Source of the DNA: Allomuricauda sp.
Lineage (GTDB): Bacteria > Bacteroidota > Bacteroidia > Flavobacteriales > Flavobacteriaceae
Assembly: GCA_003712125.1 (NCBI GenBank)
Contig: RHLF01000001.1
Location: 744,001-808,000 of the forward strand
Direction of reading: 5' to 3'
DNA length: 64,000 nt
The position numbers and the translations under genes are program-made. Positions 55,108-62,813 of this stretch are shown here, piece by piece. The number at the start of each line of letters is the position of its first letter. Position 1 is the first letter of the stretch. Below the pieces are notes generated by a model, which was given only the letters and a program-made list of their open reading frames with translations, searched no databases and was not told the origin of the DNA.

Positions 55108-55413
55108 ATGAAAAGTATAGGACAGACATTACGAGAATTACGAGAATCGAGAGGCTTATTATTGCGAGAAGTCGGTGCATCTTTATCAATTGACCCGACT
55201 CTTTTAAGCAAAATTGAACGCAATGACAGAATGCCAACAAAAGGGCAAGTTAATGCACTTTCGGAATTTTATGAAGACAAAAAGCATGAAGTCATAATTG
55301 CTTGGTTAAGTGATAAACTTGTTTATGAAATCCAAGACGAAGATTTGGCATTAACTGCTATGAAAGTTGCAGAACAAAAAATTGAACACTTAAAAACTTA
55401 TAAAGCTCAATGA
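55108..55413 (+). CDS. XRE-family controller (C) protein of an R-M system
   Basis: This 101-residue protein has an N-terminal XRE helix-turn-helix: GQTLRELRESRGLLLREVGASLSIDPTLLSKIERNDRMPT (in parts; residues about 5-45). C proteins usually activate or repress their own and the endonuclease gene to delay restriction after entry into a new host. It is the first gene of the cassette, overlaps the endonuclease gene by the ATGA arrangement, and has a perfect inverted repeat at its promoter. The C-terminal half (IIAWLSDKLVYEIQDEDLALTAM) is not a known C-protein extension I can name. An AT-rich, transferred gene. Confidence 0.87.
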   Translation: MKSIGQTLRELRESRGLLLREVGASLSIDPTLLSKIERNDRMPTKGQVNALSEFYEDKKHEVIIAWLSDKLVYEIQDEDLALTAMKVAEQKIEHLKTYKAQ

Positions 55414-56324
55414 ATATATCAAAAGATACAGCTAAGAATAAAGCAGAACTTCTTAAATACTTTAGGGACAGGGCAAGTGAATTTCTGGCTGAAGTAAATG
55501 GTGAATTTGGTAATACTGAATACAAAAAGAAAGCAAAAAAATTAAATACACTTCTTGTTAGAGCCAGAACTATTATAATTGAAATAATCGAGCAAAAAGG
55601 TAAAAAGGAAAACTGGACAAATAAAGAAATTCTTGAATGTGTTTTAATGGTTACTTACTGCAATTATGTTGTAATGCTTGAAGTTCGCAATTCGGTTTGG
55701 CCTTATGAATATATGACGTTCTCACGCAGGATTGGTGAATTATGGGAACCATTTTGCAAGTTAACTTTTGAATATCCAATAAATGATTTGGAGCTTTTTG
55801 TACCACCGTTATTTGCAGACGTTAAAAAGCAACTGGCTGATGAAATTGAAGAATATATAAACGGTCTTAAACTAACTGATGAAGAAAAAGGGCAACTAAT
55901 TAAATATTACAACAAAGTTTGGAGCTTGGTAATGTCTGGTGAAATACAACTTGAACTTGACTTACATTTCATTTTTGAAGGCAAAAAACATGTTGTCGAT
56001 TTCAAAAGTGGTTTTGGGTCAAATGAAAAAGGAAATACAAACAGACTGTTATTGGTAGCAAGTATCTATCATAATCTCGAAGATAATTATGAACCTTTAA
56101 TTTTTGTGAGAGCTTCTGAAAATAACAACTACTTCAACACTTTAAAAAACTCAGGTATCTGGAGCGCTTATTCAGGTACAGAAACTTATGATGAACTTCA
56201 TAAATATTCTGGCTTTGATATTCGCACGTGGATAACACAAAATATTAATTGGACAGAAGATTTAGATGACGCTTTTGTTCAGCATATTGAAGCCAATGAC
56301 CTCACTCAATATTTAACTTGGTAA
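55410..56324 (+). CDS. Predicted type II restriction endonuclease (PD-(D/E)xK-like)
   Basis: This 304-residue protein has no name I can assign. Residues 182-199 show a nuclease-like metal site, E182-L-D184 in LELDLHF and D197-F-K199 in VVDFKSGF, which is a D-X12-D-x-K arrangement (PD-(D/E)xK type). The first 150 residues are alpha-helical (DRASEFLAEVNGEFG, SRRIGELWEPFCKL). It starts by overlapping the controller stop (ATGA) and is followed after 1 base by the methyltransferase, so the trio is one unit. Position and the nuclease motif make it the restriction partner; recognition sequence is unknown. Confidence 0.8.
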   Translation: MNISKDTAKNKAELLKYFRDRASEFLAEVNGEFGNTEYKKKAKKLNTLLVRARTIIIEIIEQKGKKENWTNKEILECVLMVTYCNYVVMLEVRNSVWPYEYMTFSRRIGELWEPFCKLTFEYPINDLELFVPPLFADVKKQLADEIEEYINGLKLTDEEKGQLIKYYNKVWSLVMSGEIQLELDLHFIFEGKKHVVDFKSGFGSNEKGNTNRLLLVASIYHNLEDNYEPLIFVRASENNNYFNTLKNSGIWSAYSGTETYDELHKYSGFDIRTWITQNINWTEDLDDAFVQHIEANDLTQYLTW

Positions 56325-56325
56325 T

Positions 56326-57828
56326 ATGATAAGTGAACAGAGAATATTTCAGGCATATTATACAAAATCAGAACCGATTGTAACTTATATGGTCGACTTA
56401 TTAGAACTTAAAGGTTCTGAATTTATTTTTGAACCGTGTGCTGGTGACGGAGTTTTTTTAGACCCAATTTTAGACAAACACCAAGAAGTAAAAGTTGATG
56501 CTTTTGAGCTCAATCCAGTTGCTTATAATAAAATTAAAAACAAATATTCAGATTTAGATAATGTTACTGTAAAACAAACAGATACATTAACAGATTTAGA
56601 TTTAGAGTTATTGTGTTCTATGGGTGGTAAATATGACGCAGTTATAGCCAACCCACCTTATGGAGCTTGGCGAAACACAGAAGATAGAGCGTCTCTTAAA
56701 CGGAGATTTAATGGTTTTTATGCAAAAGAAAGTTACTCTTTGTTTTTATACAGAAGTATTGAATCTTTGAAAGAAGGCGGTAAACTTGTTTTCATTATAC
56801 CAGACACCTATTTAAACCTGAATATGCATAAGGATATCCGAAAATACATCCTTACAAAAACCCAAATAAAGGAAATTTCATTATTTCCATCTTCATATTT
56901 TCCAGGTGTCAATTTTGGTTATGCAAACTTATCCATTATAGCATTAGAAAAATCGAGCAACCTTTCTTTAAACCTAAAGAATTCGTTCAACATTTTTAAG
57001 GATTTTAGATCGGTTGATGAACTCGGAAAAAATAAATTACCACATCTAACAAAATTGAAATTCAAACAGAAAGATGTTTTGAGTAATGCAGGTCATATTT
57101 TCCTGACAAGTAAAAATCAACAGGTTTCAGATACAATTAGAAATGCGAAAATTACTATTGGAGACATTTGTGATTGTGCTACTGGTTTTTATTCTGGGAA
57201 TGACAAAGAAAGGTTAAAGGTCTTGAATAAGTCAATTAGAAACTCGAAAAGATATATTGAAGTTGATAAGAATAAAATCACTTATGATTGTAGTTCTAGA
57301 CCATTAGACGGGATTGAAACCGAAAAGATATTTGTTCCAATTGTTAAGGGTGGCAATGTAAAGTATTTTAAAGCTGATAATTGGTTTATGAAATGGTCCA
57401 AAGAGATTGTAGACTTCTACAAAAAGGATAAAAAAGCTCGTTATCAGAATTCTTCTTACTATTTCCGAAAAGGTATTGCTGTTCCAATGGTTAGTTCAAG
57501 TTCAATAACAGGTGCAATATTAGAAAACAGATTATTTGACCAGTCAATTGTTGGTATATTTCCTAAAAATGAAGAATTGCTTCACTATTTGCTAGCATTT
57601 TTCAACTCACCAACTTGTAATAAATTAATTAGGACAATTAATCCTTCAACAAATAATTCTTCAAATTATATTAAAAAGATACCATTTATTAAACCTCAAT
57701 CAAAACAAAAGGCATTAATAACCGAAAACATAAAACTAATAATCGAACAAGTTAAACTTTCAGGTGATTATGATTTGGAACTTGAAAATACAAACAACAA
57801 ACTGATAAATAAACTCTACGGATTTTAA
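56326..57828 (+). CDS. N6-adenine DNA methyltransferase, gamma type
   Basis: This 500-residue methyltransferase protects host DNA by methylating adenine. Motif X-like YYT (residues 11-13), motif I FEPCAGDG (35-42) for S-adenosylmethionine, and motif IV NPPY (109-112) occur in gamma-class order. A C-terminal target-recognition region (about residues 260-480) follows, including the hallmark SPTCNKLIRTINPSTNNSSNY. Size is close to M.PstI/M.BsuBI-type enzymes (~500 aa), but I cannot state the recognised sequence. The stop TAA lies exactly at the junction with dprA. It is AT-rich like the rest of the cassette. Confidence 0.92.
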   Translation: MISEQRIFQAYYTKSEPIVTYMVDLLELKGSEFIFEPCAGDGVFLDPILDKHQEVKVDAFELNPVAYNKIKNKYSDLDNVTVKQTDTLTDLDLELLCSMGGKYDAVIANPPYGAWRNTEDRASLKRRFNGFYAKESYSLFLYRSIESLKEGGKLVFIIPDTYLNLNMHKDIRKYILTKTQIKEISLFPSSYFPGVNFGYANLSIIALEKSSNLSLNLKNSFNIFKDFRSVDELGKNKLPHLTKLKFKQKDVLSNAGHIFLTSKNQQVSDTIRNAKITIGDICDCATGFYSGNDKERLKVLNKSIRNSKRYIEVDKNKITYDCSSRPLDGIETEKIFVPIVKGGNVKYFKADNWFMKWSKEIVDFYKKDKKARYQNSSYYFRKGIAVPMVSSSSITGAILENRLFDQSIVGIFPKNEELLHYLLAFFNSPTCNKLIRTINPSTNNSSNYIKKIPFIKPQSKQKALITENIKLIIEQVKLSGDYDLELENTNNKLINKLYGF

Positions 57829-57833
57829 CCAAA
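57826..57833. repeat. TAACCAAA, right copy
   Basis: The right copy of the 8-base direct repeat; its TAA is the methyltransferase stop and the rest is the first dprA sequence on that side. Confidence 0.4.
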
Positions 57834-58162
57834 GCGATGTTTCCTTTTTTGAATAGCAGCACTGGTGCATCGATGCAGTGCTTCAGATAGTGGGGATAGT
57901 CTGCATCCCAAAAACAACTGACTCCTATTTCATTGCTCTTGATAAACTCAAATTCTCGTTCGGCAGCCAATCTATGTTTCCTGTCATGAAGACCTTTAAG
58001 GGTTGCTTTCCCAATTCCTTCCAACTTGAGAAGATGGTGCGGTTTATCCTCAAAAATTGCCGTTGGACTGCCACAGGATGCAATTAATTTTTTGGCAGTC
58101 ACATCCCCAATATTCGGAACCCGCAGCAAGCGAAGCAGGGCAATAATTTCGTTTTCAGACAT
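57829..58162 (-). pseudogene. dprA: dprA, N-terminal remnant
   Basis: DprA loads RecA on single-stranded DNA taken up in natural transformation. The first ~111 codons are intact from ATG 58162: LRLLRVPNIGDVTAKKLIAS, KLEGIGKATLKGLHDRKHRL (helix-hairpin-helix domain), SCFWDADYPHYLKHCIDAPVLLFKKGNIAL. Homology ends at that leucine, at the methyltransferase stop. The frame runs on for 25 non-homologous codons (VKIRRVYLSVC...) to about 57752 within the methyltransferase. The Rossmann fold should follow (SIVGTR and the conserved GLA/GID motifs) but is absent. Confidence 0.93.
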
Positions 58163-58266
58163 TTAAAATTCGGCTGAGGTTTTTCACAAATTAGTGAAAA
58201 TAGAATGTTAATAAAAAGTTATCGCCCCTATTTTAATCCCCTTGATTTTTTTTAATATTTGACGCC

Positions 58267-59211
58267 ATGCGAGCTGAACACTATATAGCGGAATTACTGT
58301 ATAGATACCACTGTGTAGTGGTACCCGAGTTCGGTGCTTTTTTGACACAAACGAAATCTGCGGAAATCCATTCCGATTCAAATACCATTTATCCGCCGTC
58401 AAAAAGTGTTTCTTTTAACCAACAACTTTCCAAAAATGATGGGCTCTTGGTATCTCATATGGCTGAAGTTTCCCATACTTCGTACGAGGAGATGTTGGAA
58501 GAAGTTTCACTCATTGTCAAGGATTGGAACAAACGTCTTAAAAATGGCGACGCCATTGAACTTTTCGGCATCGGAAAATTATCGCATAATACCGATGGCA
58601 GGGTGTTATTCGAGCCAGAAAACAAAATCAATTATCTAACCTCATCGTTTGGCCTGTCGTCTTTTGTGGCAAGCCCTGTTAAACGTCAAATTCTCAAGGA
58701 AGAAGTTGAAGAACTGGAAGAACGTATCCCTTTTATCATCACCCCCGAAAAAAGAGAAGAATCTTCCTTTAGGCCGCTTCTCAAATATGCTGCCGTTGTT
58801 CTTTTGGCACTATCCACAGGGTTTACGGCTTACCGTTTTTACAACCAAAATTTAGTCAATCAAGAAGTAGCAAGGCAGGACGCCGATCAACAAGTTTCCA
58901 AATACATTCAAGAAGCCACTTTTTTTGACAGTCAGCCTATTGAATTGCCTGCCTTCAACATTACTATCAAGAAGGTTGAAAAAGGTTCGCATCACGTCAT
59001 CGCCGGAGCCTTTAGAGTTCGGAAAAACGCAGATAAAAAAATAGCAGCACTCAAGAAAAAGGGATATAATGCCGTTCATGTGGGCACCAACAAATATGGG
59101 TTGCATCAAATTGCGTATGCCAGTTTTGAAAACCCTAAAGAGGCCCTTGCCTTCTTAAAACAAGTGCGTCGTTCCGAGTCTTCCGATGCTTGGCTGCTTT
59201 CTGAAAAATAA
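58267..59211 (+). CDS. HU-CCDC81 and SPOR domain membrane protein
   Basis: This 314-residue protein has an N-terminal HU-like (CCDC81-type) domain (residues about 1-135, with YRYHCVVVPEFGAFLTQ and GIGKLSHNTDGRVLFEP), a charged stretch, one membrane helix (LLKYAAVVLLALSTGFTAY, residues about 166-184), and a C-terminal SPOR domain (HVIAGAFRVRKNADKKIAALKKKGYNAVHVG, then IAYASFENPKEALAFLKQV). SPOR binds glycan strands lacking peptides at the division septum. The HU-like part would face the cytosol, perhaps touching DNA or a partner. It sits next to dprA in this group and heads the run toward dut. Confidence 0.88.
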   Translation: MRAEHYIAELLYRYHCVVVPEFGAFLTQTKSAEIHSDSNTIYPPSKSVSFNQQLSKNDGLLVSHMAEVSHTSYEEMLEEVSLIVKDWNKRLKNGDAIELFGIGKLSHNTDGRVLFEPENKINYLTSSFGLSSFVASPVKRQILKEEVEELEERIPFIITPEKREESSFRPLLKYAAVVLLALSTGFTAYRFYNQNLVNQEVARQDADQQVSKYIQEATFFDSQPIELPAFNITIKKVEKGSHHVIAGAFRVRKNADKKIAALKKKGYNAVHVGTNKYGLHQIAYASFENPKEALAFLKQVRRSESSDAWLLSEK

Positions 59212-59246
59212 GTCATCTTCATTTATAACTTGCTTCGAAACTGCCT

Positions 59247-59254
59247 TATCTTTG
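59247..59254 (+). promoter_or_regulatory. Candidate -7 element of the thioesterase gene
   Basis: TATCTTTG is a perfect TAnnTTTG match, 15 bases before the ATG at 59270. The TTG upstream is only 14 bases away, so the -33 element is uncertain. Confidence 0.4.
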
Positions 59255-59269
59255 CCCAAATTTAAAGGT

Positions 59270-59782
59270 ATGCAGCCCAAGACACCTAGTGAATCAAGAA
59301 CCATTATGACCGATATGGTCCTGCCAAGTGAGACCAATCCATTGAACAATCTTTTTGGTGGTGAATTATTGGCTCGAATGGATCGTGCTGCCAGTATTGC
59401 CGCTCGCCGTCATAGTCGTAGAATAACCGTAACAGCCTCGGTCAATCACGTGGCCTTCAACCGCAATGTTCCATTGGGTAGTGTTGTCACGGTTGAAGCA
59501 GCGATTTCAAGAGCTTTCCGAACATCTATGGAGGTGTTTATCGATGTGTGGATGGAAGATCGATTTACAGGGGAACGGGCTAAGGCCAATGAGGCCATAT
59601 ATACTTTTGTTGCTGTTGATGATACGGGCCAGCCCACCGAAGTGCCAGCTTTGCAACCAGAAACCGATATTGAAAAAGAACGCTACGACGCGGCCCTTAG
59701 GCGGAAACAGTTGAGTTTGGTTCTTGCAGGTAAAATGAAGCCTTCTGAGGCTTCTGAACTTAAGGCTCTATTTACAGATTAA
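59270..59782 (+). CDS. Acyl-CoA thioesterase (hotdog fold)
   Basis: This 170-residue hotdog-fold enzyme hydrolyses acyl-CoA thioesters. Conserved segments are VLPSETNPLNNLFGGELLARMDRAASIAARRHSRR (in parts), VNHVAFNRNVPLGSVVTVEA, and GERAKANEAIYTFVAVDD. ATG 59270 follows a perfect AAAGG ribosome-binding site; upstream frame to 59186 would overlap the SPOR gene. It belongs to the YciA/Acot-like group; acyl preference is unknown. It converges with the EnvC-like gene. Confidence 0.92.
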   Translation: MQPKTPSESRTIMTDMVLPSETNPLNNLFGGELLARMDRAASIAARRHSRRITVTASVNHVAFNRNVPLGSVVTVEAAISRAFRTSMEVFIDVWMEDRFTGERAKANEAIYTFVAVDDTGQPTEVPALQPETDIEKERYDAALRRKQLSLVLAGKMKPSEASELKALFTD

Positions 59783-59813
59783 GTCTTAGAATTTTAGGAG
59801 ACCCTGTGCGCTT

Positions 59814-61037
59814 TTACAGTTGGTAGATCCATTCTTCCGGATTCAGTTTACTCGTATCACGATACAAGTAAAACTTCAGCTTTGTTGATCCATCAAGCCT
59901 ATTGGTATAAATATCTCCCAAAACTTCCTTGGTGGTCACCCTATCGCCCTTTTTTACGAAAACATTTGACAAGTTGTAGTACATGCTAATATAGTTTCCG
60001 TGCCTAACTAGCACGCCACGTCTCCCCAACCTATTGGTAATGACATTCATGACCTCTCCTTCAAATATTGCCCTTGCTTTTTCTCCTTTATCTGTAGCTA
60101 TGGTCACCCCATTGTTTTGGTGTTTGATCCCAGGGTATACCTTATCTGCGTAAACGCCAAATCCTTGGCTCTTAATTCCTTTTTCGACCGGCCAAATAAG
60201 ATTGCCCTTGTTGGAAGAAAAGTTGTCGGCAACCATTTTTGCCTCAGGGGTAAGTACAAAAGTGTTCGCACTTGTGCTCCCAGCTCTTTTATTTGAACTT
60301 GCAATAGCGCTTCGTATGAGACGCTCGATCTCACGATCTATTCTTCGGGCTTCTTTTTCTTTTTCTGCAATGGCAGCAGTATATTTTGTCTCGTTTTGAC
60401 GAATACTCCTCAAAAGGTCTTTTTGAGCACTTATCTCACGATATAAAGTGTTTTTGACCTGAGTATTCTCTGAGATAAGCACATCCTTCGCCTTTCGTTG
60501 TGCCGTCAAGTCGATATTCAATTTTAATATTTCATCAGTTTTCAAGGCAATTTTCTCTCCTTGCGATTTTCTATGCGCGGCATATTGTTTCATGTATTGG
60601 AACCTCTTATAGGCTTCAAAAAAACCATCTGAGGAAAGCAAAAACATTAGGCGGTTGTTCTGGGTTTTGTTTTGATACGAACGAAGAATGAGATTTGCAT
60701 AATCTTCTTTAAGCAACTTGAGATCTTCCCTGAGTTTTGCAACACTTCGAATATTCGCATTGATTTGACGGTTCAACAAATTAGATTGCTGATTGGTCAC
60801 ACGAATCAACTGCTGACGCATATTAATCTTCTTGTCCAGGGCTTCAACTTGTTCGATGACATTGCCTTTTTCCTTCTTTTCTGATAGCAGCAAACGGTTG
60901 ATTTCTTGAATCTCTTTTTGAATTCGTGCCCTTTTTAATTCAAGGGCTTTTTGCTCACTGGACTGGGATAGCGCAAAAGAAGAGCACAATAAAGCAGCAA
61001 CAATAAAAAGTGATTTATATATACTGCTTAGCTTCAT
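59814..61037 (-). CDS. EnvC-like murein hydrolase activator (degenerate M23)
   Basis: This 407-residue protein has a signal peptide (LFIVAALLCSSFALSQS), a long coiled coil (residues about 25-250, heptad pattern in EIQEINRLLLSEKKEK and TKYTAAIAEKEKEARR) and a C-terminal LytM-like domain. Of the M23 zinc ligands, H is present in KHQNNGVTIAT but the usual D is replaced, and the HxH motif appears as SMYYNLS instead of TLYAHLS. The domain is therefore probably inactive and serves, as in EnvC, to activate an amidase during septum splitting. It overlaps DUF4292 by one base. Confidence 0.88.
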   Translation of the reverse strand: MKLSSIYKSLFIVAALLCSSFALSQSSEQKALELKRARIQKEIQEINRLLLSEKKEKGNVIEQVEALDKKINMRQQLIRVTNQQSNLLNRQINANIRSVAKLREDLKLLKEDYANLILRSYQNKTQNNRLMFLLSSDGFFEAYKRFQYMKQYAAHRKSQGEKIALKTDEILKLNIDLTAQRKAKDVLISENTQVKNTLYREISAQKDLLRSIRQNETKYTAAIAEKEKEARRIDREIERLIRSAIASSNKRAGSTSANTFVLTPEAKMVADNFSSNKGNLIWPVEKGIKSQGFGVYADKVYPGIKHQNNGVTIATDKGEKARAIFEGEVMNVITNRLGRRGVLVRHGNYISMYYNLSNVFVKKGDRVTTKEVLGDIYTNRLDGSTKLKFYLYRDTSKLNPEEWIYQL

Positions 61038-61825
61038 TATTCAAGAGCGATCTTTTTGTACCCCTTTGGTATCTTATAGGGAAAGTTCAGATTTTTATCC
61101 AATTCCATCCCGCGAAATTCGAGGTCAATATCATTTTGGCCTTCCTTTTCAACTGCTAAGATAGAAACCTTGCTTGGAATTATGGCTTGATCTAGTTGTT
61201 GGTAATTGTAGTTGACCTGTAGATGCCTTCGTTCTAGAGGTTGGGTAAGTTGCTGCTCCGAAATCTTGAAATGTTGTGGTTCAACCAAGAACAACGATTT
61301 CAAGGTTGCTGCCAACTTCTTGGGTGTAAGCTCATAATTGTTCCCATTGATTTCACTAAAATACTTCTGCTCTCGCAAATCGATAATCGCTTGCCCCATT
61401 AGAACATTTTGAAGTTTTTGAAAGTCAAGGTCGATGCCTAAAAATTGACTTAAATAGCCATAATCCCCTTCGAAATATTCACCTTCTAACTTATTATAGA
61501 ATGATACTTCATCGGGTGTGATGTGCGCCTTGACCATCCCCAAAGGTGCGCTGATCCAAATCACCTCATCTTTTTTCATCCGAAAACTGACCGTCACTCC
61601 TTGTGAATTACTTCCGTCTGAATAATCAATTTTAATACGTCCGTTCAACGTATTAAAGTTTAATCCATTCTTATAATGATTGTCAATTATCCTCTTTGTT
61701 GACAATGAACGATCTACTTCACCGCTTGAAATGTCTTTGGTCGCCTTACAAGAAACCAATACCAAAAACCCTATAGAAAACCATAGGATTACTTTGATGC
61801 TTTTCGTGATCCACTTGTTTATCAT
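61037..61825 (-). CDS. DUF4292 lipoprotein (LolA/B-like)
   Basis: This 262-residue lipoprotein has the lipobox LVLVSC (cysteine near residue 26) after a hydrophobic start. The remainder has the beta-rich pattern of DUF4292 (GVTVSFRMKKDEVIWISAPLGMVKAHITPDEVSFYNKLEG, in parts), which is related to LolA/LolB-like lipoprotein-carrier folds. It may handle lipoproteins or LPS in the periplasm. It overlaps both the TPR gene (4 bases) and the EnvC-like gene (1 base), so all three are one translational unit. Confidence 0.85.
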   Translation of the reverse strand: MINKWITKSIKVILWFSIGFLVLVSCKATKDISSGEVDRSLSTKRIIDNHYKNGLNFNTLNGRIKIDYSDGSNSQGVTVSFRMKKDEVIWISAPLGMVKAHITPDEVSFYNKLEGEYFEGDYGYLSQFLGIDLDFQKLQNVLMGQAIIDLREQKYFSEINGNNYELTPKKLAATLKSLFLVEPQHFKISEQQLTQPLERRHLQVNYNYQQLDQAIIPSKVSILAVEKEGQNDIDLEFRGMELDKNLNFPYKIPKGYKKIALE

Positions 61826-62769
61826 AAGCCGTTTTTGATTTTAGCCAAATATTCATTTGCCTTTGATGTATTGCCCAAACTCCTGTAGGCATTTGAGAAT
61901 TCTTCAAAAAACTTATTTGAAAGTTCTTGGTTGTCAAACAAATAATCGAAGCCTGTTTCAAGTGTTTCAACAGCGGCTGAATGATTCCCTTTACTGTTTT
62001 GTGCCAAAGCCAGGGCATAATAAAAAAAAGGCTGTAAGGGATACTCTTCAACGGCTGAACTGGCCAATTCATAAACCTTTTCAATATTCATGGTTGAAAT
62101 ATATCCTGCTAGCGCTAACTGAATTTCTTCTACAGGGTTGACTGCAACCGTATTTTGCGGTGTTTCGCCAACAACCACTGGGTCGTCTGAGGAAAGGTGT
62201 TTTATCTTATCTATTGAATCGGTTATTTTAAGTCTCAATTCTTCCAGCTCCTTTGTTCTTTTTAATCCTTTTACTATTTGTAAAGCAGCATCATAGCGCT
62301 TGCTTTTGAAATAGATGTTGGCCAAATTTTGCTGTAAAAAAGGATTGTCAAAAGGAATACGCTCTTTTTTCATTTCGAGCGCAGTACCCTGTCTTTCCAA
62401 AATGGTGTTTAAGGTATTCAAATACCAAAAGTTTGCCGGTTCTGAATTTAGCGCCTCAATGCCGTATTGTTCAGCCAAAACATACTTTTTGTCCAGTAAA
62501 TTTACCTTGGCCAATTCATGGTCAATAGATGAGTCGTCGGGTCTAAGCTGCTTGCATTCCAATAAAAGGTTGGCTGCCCTATCGTAATTTTGAATCCCTT
62601 TTTGTTTTAGCGCTTCGAAGAAAGCTTCTTGGAAATCATCGGTATATTCCTCTAAAAACACTTCGGCACTTTCTTCCTGATCAATAGGCTGCTGGTCTTC
62701 TTGTGCAGCAACCGTTAGGGCCATCAAAACTAATAGCAGTAGTAAAACCCTATGTAATTGCATCTTCAT
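61822..62769 (-). CDS. Tetratricopeptide-repeat protein, secreted
   Basis: From ATG 62769 the product is 315 residues with a signal peptide (MKMQLHRVLLLLLVLMALTVAAQ). The body has several helical TPR units (YDRAANLLLECKQLRPDDSS, AEQYGIEALNSEPANFWYL, YALALAQNSKGNHSAAVETLETGFDYL), consistent with a periplasmic scaffold. The frame to 62775 would need a GTG start. It lies 44 bases after the nucleotidyltransferase gene and overlaps DUF4292 by 4 bases. Its exact partner is unknown. Confidence 0.85.
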   Translation of the reverse strand: MKMQLHRVLLLLLVLMALTVAAQEDQQPIDQEESAEVFLEEYTDDFQEAFFEALKQKGIQNYDRAANLLLECKQLRPDDSSIDHELAKVNLLDKKYVLAEQYGIEALNSEPANFWYLNTLNTILERQGTALEMKKERIPFDNPFLQQNLANIYFKSKRYDAALQIVKGLKRTKELEELRLKITDSIDKIKHLSSDDPVVVGETPQNTVAVNPVEEIQLALAGYISTMNIEKVYELASSAVEEYPLQPFFYYALALAQNSKGNHSAAVETLETGFDYLFDNQELSNKFFEEFSNAYRSLGNTSKANEYLAKIKNGL

Positions 62770-62813
62770 CAGCACCCAAATTCTAAGTAAGCGCGTTTAA
62801 TTGTAAGCAGAAA

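Larger units (their letters stand above)
54984..57828 (+). mobile_element. Restriction-modification cassette inserted in dprA
   Basis: About 2.85 kb replaces the middle of dprA and carries three tightly packed plus-strand genes: controller (55108-55413), endonuclease (55410-56324) and methyltransferase (56326-57828). Base composition differs clearly: a 60-base sample of the methyltransferase (56701-56760) has about 27% G+C, against about 42% in a sample of trpS. The right boundary is at the methyltransferase stop codon; the left lies near 54984. No integrase, transposase or long terminal repeat is present, only an 8-base shared sequence (TAACCAAA). Confidence 0.85.

Noticed and set aside
57752-57828. 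25 codons after dprA residue 111
   Set aside because: They are antisense to the methyltransferase end and show no DprA homology; treated as run-on of the broken gene.
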